A stretch of DNA of 64,000 nucleotides, from NCBI GenBank assembly GCA_002733575.1, contig NVWB01000151.1:1-64000 (forward strand), given 5' to 3'. This DNA is from Blastopirellula sp. Lineage in GTDB: Bacteria > Planctomycetota > Planctomycetia > Pirellulales > Pirellulaceae. A program made the position numbers and the translations under genes. The first letter of the stretch is position 1. Each line of letters opens with the position of its first letter. The notes under the pieces were generated by a model. That model ran no database searches, was not told the origin of the DNA, and worked only from the letters and a program-made list of their open reading frames with translations. Shown one piece after another: positions 25,706 to 33,590 of this stretch.

Positions 25706-25975
25706 GGGTGGCCGCGATGTCGGTTTTGGAAATCGCCTGCCATCTCAATTACGCTTATTCAAAACGACGTCGGGGTCGACGTTAGTCGATCAGAGGTTAG
25801 AGAGTTTTCCATTTTCCCGTTCGACATCAGGCTTGAATTAGTTCGAGAACCACATTGAGTTCGATGAATCCTTGGCCGCTGTAACCTCTAATGGCCTAGC
25901 GGCCACACCGACGACGTTCCGAATACATTTGATCCTGAAGCAAAGCCAACTCCGGAATCGTCATCGCTGCCACCC
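25706..25975. repeat. Inverted-repeat element (family C, copy 1)
   Basis: This 270-bp non-coding element has ends GGGTGGC[C/A]GCGATG facing each other; about 19 of the first 24 bases match in inverted orientation. The interior is shared with 49423-49774, including AGTCGATCAGAGGTTAGAG, TAACCTCT, GGCCACACCGACGACGTTCC and CCAACTCCGGAA. No reading frame is conserved between the copies. Likely a non-autonomous mobile element; no transposase partner is in the window. The flanks, 25553-25705 and 25976-26125, show nothing else clear. Confidence 0.65.
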
Positions 25976-26125
25976 GATGTTAAATTGTTATGCACAATGG
26001 GCTTCTCACTGATTTATTTCAAAATATCACAACTTCAAAAACAGAGCCAAGGGTGCTTGATTGCAGTAGGGCTGCTGCGATAGGCTGGGAATTGCTTTCA
26101 CCTGTGCAACATCTGAGTAACAAGT

Positions 26126-27862
26126 ATGACGAACGAACAAATTGCGGAGCGTTTCGGACAACTGGCCGATCTACTGGAATTTCAAGGGGCAAATGCCTTT
26201 CGGATTCGAGCCTATCGCGGGGCAGTGCGTATCATCGGTGGCTTAACCGAACAGATCACCACGATCCTGAAAGACGAAACCCGCAAGTTGACCGACATCG
26301 AGGGCATCGGCAAAGAGATTGCGGCCAAATCAGTGGTCTTAGTCGAAACAGGCCGCTTGCCACAGTTAGATGCCTTGCTGGAAGAGATACCGAAGACGGT
26401 CTTGCAGATGCTAAAGATCCCCGGTTTAGGTGCCAAGAAAGCGGCCGTGATCTATCGAGAACTGGGCATTGCCGACCTGGAATCTCTGCAACTGGCCTGT
26501 GAACAAAACCAAATTCAAGCCTTGAAAGGCTTCGGCAAAAAGTCGGAAGAGACAATTCTCTCCGGCATTGCCCTGGCTGCGGAAGCTGGCAAACGCATTC
26601 GCTGGGTCAAAGCCGATCAAGTGGTTCAGCAACTGCTAGAACATCTGGGAAGCTGCACCAGCATTCAAAAGATGGAAGCGGCTGGCAGCTATCGTCGTGG
26701 CAAAGAGACCATCGGTGATATCGATATTCTGACCGTTTCGGAAGATGCCAACGAGGTAATGGACCGACTGGAACAGTTCCCGGAAACCGAATCGGTGATT
26801 GTTCGTGGGGACACAAAGATTTCGATTCGGTTAGAGAGTGGGCTGCAAATTGATTTGCGGGTTGTGCCTGCTGAGTCGTTTGGCGCCGCCTTGCAGTATT
26901 TTACTGGCTCGAAAGAACACAATGTCAAAATCCGTGGTATCGCCAAAACCAAAGGATTGAAAATCAATGAATACGGTGTCTATCGGGTTGAAGATGGTGG
27001 AGACGAAACATACATTGCTGGTGCATCGGAAGCAGAAGTTTACCAAACATTAGAGCTCCCTTGGTTCCCGCCAGAACTGCGAGAGGACCGCGTGGAGTTT
27101 GCCTGGGCCGAACAAGACCCGCAGCCAGAACTGCTTTCTCAAGAGCAATTGATTGGCGATCTTCACATGCACACCACCGCCACCGATGGCAAGCATACGC
27201 TTGAAGAGATGATCGAAGCGGCGATCCAAGTTGGCTATCAATACATTGCCATCACCGATCATTCGAAACGTGTTTCAATGGCCCATGGATTAAATGCAGA
27301 ACGATTATTGGCCCAGTGGGAAGAGATTGACACTTGGAACAATAATTCCTCCGGCCAGATTACCGTTCTCAAAGGAATCGAGTGCGACATTCTAGAACAA
27401 GGAGGAATGGATCTCGAAGACGAAGTATTGGCACAAGCCGATTGGGTGATTGCCAGTGTCCATTATGGACAAAATCAATCGCGTGAGCAGATTACCGATC
27501 GAATCATTGGGGCACTAGAGAACCGACACGTTTCAATTATCGCGCATCCAACAGGCCGGTTGGTCAACAAACGCAAGCCGTATGAAGTTGATATGGACGC
27601 CGTGTTTCAAGCGGCAAAAGCCAACAACAAAATGATGGAACTGAACGCCAACCCTGCCCGGCTTGATTTGAATGAGATTCATTGTATTGCCGCCAAACAA
27701 CATGGAATTCCAATTGTCATCAGCACCGATGCCCACAGTACCAACGGTTTTGAAGTGATGCGTCACGGAGTTCAACAGGCCCGGCGTGCTGGACTGACCC
27801 GGGATGATGTGGCCAATACATTGCCGTGGATGGAAATTCAGAAGCTACTAGGGCGTGTGTAA
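26126..27862 (+). CDS. polX: DNA polymerase X family protein with PHP domain
   Basis: This 578-residue protein is the standard length for bacterial PolX. Residues 1-120 form the helix-hairpin-helix 8-kDa-like domain (LTDIEGIGKEIAAK; LKIPGLGAKKAAVIYREL). The polymerase palm has GSYRRGKETIGDIDIL near residues 186-202, supplying two catalytic aspartates, and LQIDLRVV near 242 supplying the third. The PHP domain starts with GDLHMHTTATDGKHTLEEM near 345 and has ITDHSKR, IECDIL, SVHYG, IAHPTGR and ISTDAHS metal ligands. It fills short gaps in base-excision repair and has Mn-dependent 3'-5' exonuclease or AP-site processing through PHP. Cytoplasmic. No operon partner. Confidence 0.96.
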   Translation: MTNEQIAERFGQLADLLEFQGANAFRIRAYRGAVRIIGGLTEQITTILKDETRKLTDIEGIGKEIAAKSVVLVETGRLPQLDALLEEIPKTVLQMLKIPGLGAKKAAVIYRELGIADLESLQLACEQNQIQALKGFGKKSEETILSGIALAAEAGKRIRWVKADQVVQQLLEHLGSCTSIQKMEAAGSYRRGKETIGDIDILTVSEDANEVMDRLEQFPETESVIVRGDTKISIRLESGLQIDLRVVPAESFGAALQYFTGSKEHNVKIRGIAKTKGLKINEYGVYRVEDGGDETYIAGASEAEVYQTLELPWFPPELREDRVEFAWAEQDPQPELLSQEQLIGDLHMHTTATDGKHTLEEMIEAAIQVGYQYIAITDHSKRVSMAHGLNAERLLAQWEEIDTWNNNSSGQITVLKGIECDILEQGGMDLEDEVLAQADWVIASVHYGQNQSREQITDRIIGALENRHVSIIAHPTGRLVNKRKPYEVDMDAVFQAAKANNKMMELNANPARLDLNEIHCIAAKQHGIPIVISTDAHSTNGFEVMRHGVQQARRAGLTRDDVANTLPWMEIQKLLGRV

Positions 27863-27912
27863 ACCGATTACGCTGTGCCGATTACGCTACGCCCAATTGG
27901 CTTTCAGTGAAT

Positions 27913-28356
27913 CTACTGCTCTAGCGTAGCTTGCGCCAAATCGTGAATGCGGCGAACCATCGAGTAGAAGCCGTTCGAGCGTGATGGAGTCAAGGCTTGT
28001 TGAAGGCCGAGTTTCTCGAAGAGCCCTTTGATATCGTAGACCAAAATTTCTTTTGCGGTTTTGTTCGAGAGTAACATCACCAGCATCGAGATCATCCCTT
28101 TGACAATTTGGGCATCACTATCAGCAGCAAACTGTAAGCGAGTCGGATCTTCTTCGTTGATCTGGGGCACAACCCAAACTTGGCTTTGGCAGCCTTGGAC
28201 ACGAAATTGTTCGATTTTATATTTGTCATCCAGTGCAGGAATTTCACGCCCTAGTTCGATCACATATTTTAACCGGTCAGTCGGGTCATCCAGAAAATCG
28301 AACTCTTCAATCAGTTCATCGGCAGTAATGGTCGGAGGTTTGGTCACGTGGGTCAT
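27913..28356 (-). CDS. sufE: SufE-family Fe-S cluster assembly protein
   Basis: 147 residues from the ATG at 28356, the likelier of two in-frame starts; ATG 28404 would add 16 residues with no family match. The active-site cysteine is in FRVQGCQSQVWV. Other family features are DRLKYVIELGREIPAL near the start, and the helical C-terminus with LGLQQALTPSRSNGFYSMVRRI. SufE takes a persulfide from the cysteine desulfurase SufS and passes it to the Fe-S scaffold. No suf partner gene is next to it, so it is a stand-alone copy. Confidence 0.93.
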   Translation of the reverse strand: MTHVTKPPTITADELIEEFDFLDDPTDRLKYVIELGREIPALDDKYKIEQFRVQGCQSQVWVVPQINEEDPTRLQFAADSDAQIVKGMISMLVMLLSNKTAKEILVYDIKGLFEKLGLQQALTPSRSNGFYSMVRRIHDLAQATLEQ

Positions 28357-28678
28357 CTTTTCGTTTTTCGCTCGATGGTTGAGCGTGTCTATAGATTGGA
28401 TCAAAGTGGGATTAATGGCACAGTGCTTGATCTGCCTTAATTTTATGCGTTCCTTGTCGTTGTTATCAGGTCTGAGGCAGGCCGAACCTGGAAATTCGCT
28501 TGATTTTATTTGAACGGCTCAGTTAGACTTGTAGTTTGTTGCTGCCGATTAAGACAGCGTGCTTGCTGAATTGAGTGGCAGGTCATGGAAATCACCTTCT
28601 AAGAAAATATGTCGAAATTTACTTTACCTATTGCTGTTAAACGACTTGCATGCTGTAATTGCATCCATCAGAATAGTT

Positions 28679-28694
28679 TGGCATAGTGATTGCA
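28679..28694 (+). promoter_or_regulatory. Sigma-54 (RpoN) promoter of the P-II gene
   Basis: TGGCATAGTGATTGCA matches the sigma-54 consensus TGGCAYRNNNNTTGCW at every defined position, with the required GG-N10-GC spacing. It is 185 bases before the P-II start codon on the same strand. Sigma-54 control of P-II genes by NtrC is established in many bacteria. The rest of the 28357-28878 gap shows no gene. Confidence 0.75.
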
Positions 28695-28767
28695 TCTATG
28701 GACTTTATTAATTCAGGCGTTGGCCGTTGGTCTGCCGTTTCTGAGTTCTTGAAGGCCGGTGGTTTAG

Positions 28768-29217
<450 letters not shown>

Positions 29218-29290
29218 TCTTTGATAGTTTCGGACTATCAGCAAAGGCGGAAAACGCGAACGGCTTATTGAATCAATAAGAACGGTGAAG

Positions 29291-29324
29291 AAAAGACCGC
29301 CTTGTATTAAACAGGCGGTCTTTT
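29291..29324. terminator. Bidirectional terminator between P-II and GlsB-like genes
   Basis: Perfect 11-bp stem AAAAGACCGCC / GGCGGTCTTTT with T-runs on both strands, between two convergent genes. Confidence 0.9.
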
Positions 29325-29353
29325 AGTTTCTTGATACGTTGAAAGTAAGTATT

Positions 29354-29749
29354 TCACTCTACATCGTCGTACGCATAATCACGTTGATCACGGCGACTAT
29401 AGAGTTTTTTGCGGCTACTAGGGCGGGGGCTATTTCCTTCGTCGATGTAGAAGCCAGCCAGTAATCGATAGAAGAACAGAATAATAAACGCACCGGCAGT
29501 GGCAACCACAAACCCTATAGGGCTGATCGGCGTGACTCGCTGGCCTTCGTAAAAGAAAGTGAGGACTCCGCAACCAATCACAGTCCCGCCAATTCCCATT
29601 GCCAGAGTGGCTATTGCTCCGCCAGGGTCTTTGCCTGGCATAATGCCTTTGGCCAATAGGCCAGCCAAGGTGCCAAAACCGACCCAAATCAGCAATAACT
29701 CGGCCCATTGGTTCAATTGCACTGCAAACTCTACTTGTTCGCCTTCCAT
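29354..29749 (-). CDS. GlsB/YeaQ/YmgE-like (transglycosylase-associated) membrane protein
   Basis: 131 residues from ATG 29749, which has GGAG eight bases upstream; a longer frame begins at 29809. Three hydrophobic segments, near residues 15-35, 42-65 and 75-95, carry the family's glycine-rich pattern GFGTLAGLLAKGIMPGKDPGG and GIGGTVIGCGVLTF. The C-terminal tail is basic, then acidic (RRDQRDYAYDDVE). The family is a small stress-induced inner-membrane protein group of unclear function. This member is longer than the usual ~85 residues because of its tail. Confidence 0.75.
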   Translation of the reverse strand: MEGEQVEFAVQLNQWAELLLIWVGFGTLAGLLAKGIMPGKDPGGAIATLAMGIGGTVIGCGVLTFFYEGQRVTPISPIGFVVATAGAFIILFFYRLLAGFYIDEGNSPRPSSRKKLYSRRDQRDYAYDDVE

Positions 29750-30137
29750 TGGAAACGCTCCGCCCTTTGATCTCTGGTTGGATTCACGATCCGTCGATTT
29801 ATCGCACATCCATGCTCATTGGTGTTGAAATCGTCAAAAAGATGGGTAAAGCTCCTGTTATGTAAGAAATTTAACGGATATGCCAGCAAAAAAGCGTATC
29901 TTTAAGTAGAGACAGGTGTTTAAGATATTAGTAGCCCAATTCAATACGATAGAGTGAGAACCCAAGCGAAGTTGGTATCGTATCACGATTAGGCCCATTT
30001 ATTTTTTGGAAAACGATTGAACAGTACCGGGATAACCGCTATAAAGTGTATTGTTTTAAATGAAAACTTCCCCTAGACCTACTCTGTCCTGAGTCTGTCT
30101 ATTTAGTTCCCCTTTTAATGCTGTGGAGATAAGTCTT
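29750..30137 (+). promoter_or_regulatory. Upstream region with a sigma-70-like promoter
   Basis: TTGAAC at 30017-30022 and TATAAA at 30040-30045 are 17 bases apart, a good match to a housekeeping promoter, about 95 bases before the ATG at 30138. The rest of this 388-base gap between divergent genes has no recognisable gene or repeat. Confidence 0.45.
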
Positions 30138-30692
30138 ATGAAAAGAATGCTTGCTGTTGCCTTTGTTGCCCTGTTCGCTGTATCTGGGCTGAATGCTGAA
30201 GAAGTCAAATCTGGTTTGAAAATCGGTGCTTCTCCTGCTGCTTTCTATGTGAACGATGTGACTGGTCCTGCTAAAGGAACTTCACTTTGTTATCGCTGCC
30301 GTTATGGTGCACGTCCTACCGTGGCTATCTTCGCACGTGAATTGACCGATGAAGTCAAAGACTTGATCAAAAAAATTGACAGCACCGTAGTTGCAAATTC
30401 CGATCAAAAATTGGCTGCATTCGTCGTAATTTTAAGCGACAGCCCTGAAGCTCAAAAGAGTTCATTGGCCAAGTTGGCAGCATCTGCCAAAATCGATAGC
30501 ACACCTTTAACTGTTTATAAAGACAGCAAAGGCCCTGCAAAGTACAAAGTTTCTGAAAAAGCTGCTGTCAACGTCATGATGTGGAATGGCATTGCTGGCG
30601 GAGTTGCCGTGAATCACGCTTTCTCAACAAGCGAACTCACCAAAAAACAGATCGCCGCTATCGTGAAAGATACTGGTAAAATCTTGGAGTAA
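30138..30692 (+). CDS. Secreted CxxC protein of thioredoxin-like type
   Basis: 184 residues from ATG 30138, with GGAG at 30124-30127 upstream. The signal peptide is residues 1-20 (VAFVALFAVSGLNAEE). After AFYVNDVTGPAKGTSL comes CYRC, then RYGARPTVAIFARELTDEV, which reads like the first strand-helix unit of a thioredoxin fold with a CxxC at the expected place, and then AAFVVILSDSPEAQ and TPLTVYKDSKGP. I do not know a characterised member. A disulfide redox or copper-handling role is possible, but the tail has no other Cys or His cluster. Strong promoter and terminator suggest high expression. Confidence 0.8.
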   Translation: MKRMLAVAFVALFAVSGLNAEEVKSGLKIGASPAAFYVNDVTGPAKGTSLCYRCRYGARPTVAIFARELTDEVKDLIKKIDSTVVANSDQKLAAFVVILSDSPEAQKSSLAKLAASAKIDSTPLTVYKDSKGPAKYKVSEKAAVNVMMWNGIAGGVAVNHAFSTSELTKKQIAAIVKDTGKILE

Positions 30693-30728
30693 CTGTTCCT
30701 TACGGAATATCACTTCTGATAATCTGAC

Positions 30729-30766
30729 AAAAACCGCCCTGCATATACTGTAGGGCGGTTTTTTTT
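30729..30766 (+). terminator. Rho-independent terminator
   Basis: Stem AAACCGCCCT / AGGGCGGTTT with a T-run of eight, 40 bases after the stop of the secreted CxxC protein. Confidence 0.9.
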
Positions 30767-30870
30767 ATGCACATTAATCAAGGACCGTCTCTTATTCAGA
30801 AACCGGATGTGTGTTACTCTAGTAATCTCTGGACTATATATTCTTACATTCTTACCCATATTAGGCAGAA

Positions 30871-32832
30871 ATGCCCTACCATCGAGTCAAGGGCTGGATT
30901 GATACCACCTATCAGTGGATGACTAAGACAGTGCGCCGAGGCAAAATTCCTGCCGGGCCACTGACCATTGTGCTGGCTGCCATAGTTGGGATTCTCGCCG
31001 GCTATGGCTCAGTCGTATTCACCTGGTTGATTGATACCGTTCAACATTGGACCCTCGACCAAGTCATCGCCTGGAGTGCAGTCAACTCTTGGGCGCTTAT
31101 CGGGTTAGCATTGGTGCCCATGGTTGGCATAGTGATTGCTAGTTGGATCACGCGTAAATATGCACCCGAGGCCCAAGGCCACGGCGTGCCCGAGGTAATC
31201 AAAGCGGTAGCACGCGATGACGGGGTCATTCGGCCTCAAGTGGCGTTGGTCAAAATCTTGGCTTCTGGAATCTGCATTGGTTTAGGTGGCTCGATCGGCA
31301 GAGAAGGTCCGATTGTCCAAATCGGTTCCGCCTTAGGAAGCACGGCCGGACAACTGTTCAAATTATCTGCCCGAAACATGAAAGCCTTAGCGGCTTCAGG
31401 TGCGGCAGCCGGAATCAGCGCAACATTTCATGCCCCTATCGCTGGCGTGATTTTTGCTTCAGAAGTCATCTTGGGCAACTTTGCAGTCGAGAGTTTAACG
31501 CCGATTGTAATCGCCGCAGTGTTGGCCGATGTGGTGCAACAACACGTGGGCGAACATGGAGTTCACGCTGCGTTCCCTGAATTGCCCCACGATTTTTCAG
31601 GGCACTGGTACGAACTGCCCTCGTACATAGTATTGGGAATTCTCTGCGGTATCGCTGCGGTTTACTTCACCAAACTTTTGTACTTCATGGAAGACGAAAC
31701 CGAACGTCGTATTCCCGTCTGGTGGCATCGCGCGGTGGTCTGCGGGTTGCTAGTCGGAGCAATGGGCACAGGTGCCTATTTTGCGATGCCGGTTCCGCCG
31801 ACCCAATCATCCTCGGAATTAGCGGATGAAGAGGGTGGACAGATTCTACCTCCACCACTTTATGGTGTTGGCTATAACGCCATTGAGCATGTACTGCATC
31901 TCGAAAATAGCCAGAAGTCAGACTCGATTACCGCCATCGAAACTGCCGGTGATCCACACAGCAATGAACCGACGAAAAACGTCTACTTGGACCAGCAGCA
32001 AATGGCCAAGCATTTGTTGTGGTTGGTTCCGCTCTTAGTACTCAAACCGTTTGCTACCAGTTTAACGCTCGCCGGAGGAGGCTCTGGCGGTATCTTTGCG
32101 CCCTCGCTGTTTATCGGAGCAACCGTGGGTGCAACCTTCGGAATTCTCATCAACATGATCATGCCCGAAGTCAGCGCGCACCCAGGCGAGTACGCGCTCG
32201 TAGGGATGGGCGCAGTTGTTGCCGGAACCACGCATGGCGTATTGAGTGCCATTTTGATTGTGTACGAAATGACCGGCGACTACCCCATTATTTTGCCGAT
32301 CATGGCCGCCGCAGGTATTTCCAGCATGATCGCCCGTTGGATTGATCCTGAAAGTATCTACGAAAAGAAACTCTCACGCCGTGGCGAATCAATTGCCCGC
32401 AGCCATGACCTACATCGGGTCGAACATGTGAAAGTTCGTGATGTGATGGTGCGCAATTATCCAAGCGTGACCGACACCGATAACCTGATGCAAATCACAA
32501 CCATCGCCCGAGCAAATCCGCACATCGAAAGCCTTCCGGTGATGGATAAAAACGGTAAGCTGATCGGCATCATTCGCCCCGAAGATTTGCATCGCGTGTT
32601 AGACACCGATGTCTCTCCCTACCTGGTCAACGCGCACGACATCGCTCTGATGTCGCCGATCTCAGTTTCGCCCGAAGACAATCTCCTCGAAGCCCTCCGA
32701 GACTTCGGCAGCCGAGACGTCGACACCCTGCCGGTCGAAGTCGGCCAAGGCGAAGACCGCAAACTAATCGGCCTGCTGCTCAGAGCCGACGTGATGAGCC
32801 GCTACCGAGAAGAAGTGCTGGCCAAACACTAA
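30871..32832 (+). CDS. ClC-family chloride channel/transporter with two CBS domains
   Basis: This 653-residue protein has about ten membrane helices in residues 25-490. ClC signatures are GLGGSIGREGPIVQIGSALG (the gating glutamate is the E of GREGP, near 145) and GGGSGGIFAPSLFIGA near 405. A polar insert at 310-370 (rich in Ser, Glu and Pro) between helices is longer than in the bacterial ClC-ec1. Two CBS domains follow at about 525-585 (VRDVMVRNYPSVTDT; MDKNGKLIGIIRPEDL) and 590-645, normally binding adenine nucleotides. Whether it is a channel or an H+/Cl- antiporter cannot be settled from the motifs. Single gene. Confidence 0.95.
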   Translation: MPYHRVKGWIDTTYQWMTKTVRRGKIPAGPLTIVLAAIVGILAGYGSVVFTWLIDTVQHWTLDQVIAWSAVNSWALIGLALVPMVGIVIASWITRKYAPEAQGHGVPEVIKAVARDDGVIRPQVALVKILASGICIGLGGSIGREGPIVQIGSALGSTAGQLFKLSARNMKALAASGAAAGISATFHAPIAGVIFASEVILGNFAVESLTPIVIAAVLADVVQQHVGEHGVHAAFPELPHDFSGHWYELPSYIVLGILCGIAAVYFTKLLYFMEDETERRIPVWWHRAVVCGLLVGAMGTGAYFAMPVPPTQSSSELADEEGGQILPPPLYGVGYNAIEHVLHLENSQKSDSITAIETAGDPHSNEPTKNVYLDQQQMAKHLLWLVPLLVLKPFATSLTLAGGGSGGIFAPSLFIGATVGATFGILINMIMPEVSAHPGEYALVGMGAVVAGTTHGVLSAILIVYEMTGDYPIILPIMAAAGISSMIARWIDPESIYEKKLSRRGESIARSHDLHRVEHVKVRDVMVRNYPSVTDTDNLMQITTIARANPHIESLPVMDKNGKLIGIIRPEDLHRVLDTDVSPYLVNAHDIALMSPISVSPEDNLLEALRDFGSRDVDTLPVEVGQGEDRKLIGLLLRADVMSRYREEVLAKH

Positions 32833-32847
32833 AGGGTGCGATTTTAA

Positions 32848-32940
32848 AGTCCCGAAAGGGACGCAGTCACCTAGCCAGAGGATTCATCTCCTGGGGACGA
32901 TGCACCAACTGAATGGAACTCCCAGCGGGACGACGTCGAG
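32848..32940 (+). repeat. Solitary arm of the REP/IS200 element
   Basis: This 93-bp arm has the same order as the left arm at 19694-19785: GTCCCGAAAGGGAC, GCAGTCACCTAGCC, a central (here imperfect) hairpin, the inner CCCAGCGGGAC hairpin and CGACGTCGAG. No transposase follows; the next gene is a small Cys-rich protein on the other strand. It begins 16 bases after the ClC stop codon. Confidence 0.8.
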
Positions 32941-32961
32941 TTTTGAAAAACCGTTGATCCC

Positions 32962-33156
32962 TTAACCCAATTTCTCGCCACACCATGGGCAGAACTTGAT
33001 GGTAATGGATGAACTTCCTCCATCATGAACAATGATCCCGTATCCCCCATTATTTGAATGAATAATTAGATGATCAGGGCAATCGTAGGGTGATTCATGG
33101 AGATCGCATTGGTGATTGATATTTTTTGTCATCATTTCGCAACAGTGCTGATTCAT
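32962..33156 (-). CDS. Small zinc-ribbon-like protein (DUF6980-like)
   Basis: This 64-residue protein has a Cys/His pattern: CCEMM near the start, CDLHESPYDCPD in the middle, and FCPWCGEKL at the end. These are likely zinc ligands. The central GGYGIIVHDGGSSSITI is beta-rich. It resembles the DUF6980 family by memory, not by search. It lies between REP hairpins (32848-32940 and 33256-33270), like cargo of the repeat. Small size and intact motifs argue that it is real. Function unknown. Confidence 0.65.
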   Translation of the reverse strand: MNQHCCEMMTKNINHQCDLHESPYDCPDHLIIHSNNGGYGIIVHDGGSSSITIKFCPWCGEKLG

Positions 33157-33255
33157 GGTTTTTAATTTTCTTGTTCAATCATTACAAAATATAAAAACTG
33201 AAGTGTTAGAACCTTTTATCGCCTGAACTCTGTTCCTGAGCCCAATAAATCCCGT

Positions 33256-33270
33256 CCCTTGCGGGACTAA
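33256..33270. repeat. REP hairpin, same core as the IS200 arms
   Basis: GTCCCTTGCGGGACT forms a GTCCC/GGGAC hairpin identical in stem to the outermost hairpin of the mobile-element arms, in the inverted orientation relative to 32848. Followed by AAAAAT, as at 35414. Confidence 0.6.
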
Positions 33271-33389
33271 AAATAAAACTAATCATAAGTAGTGAAACGG
33301 AATTACATGGCCTCTTTTGTGGTAGTTATGAACTGATAGACTATATTAATGAAGTGAACTGGTTTTATGTAGGCAATGGTATCAGAAAA

Positions 33390-33590
33390 ATAATGACAAG
33401 CAATTCAGAAACTCACTTCAATCGCACTCTTGATAAATAAATGGAAGAAGCAAATACTGCATTCGCCGCATGGTTCAAAGAACTCTACCAACTCGAAACC
33501 CCTTCCTGATCACCAAAGTTTTCTCAACAAAATCCAAACCCAACTGAAACAATCCCGCCCCAAACGCAGTTTAACTACTTATGAGCACCA
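33390..33590 (+). pseudogene. Possible remnant of a small coding sequence
   Basis: A short frame, MTSNSETHFNRTLDK, stops at TAA and overlaps an ATG of a second frame (33441-33509, MEEANTAFAAWFKELYQLET). After a +1 shift the text continues as DHQSFLNKIQTQLK up to the acyltransferase start. The stretch reads like broken coding sequence of about 50 residues. No family is recognised. Confidence 0.25.
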
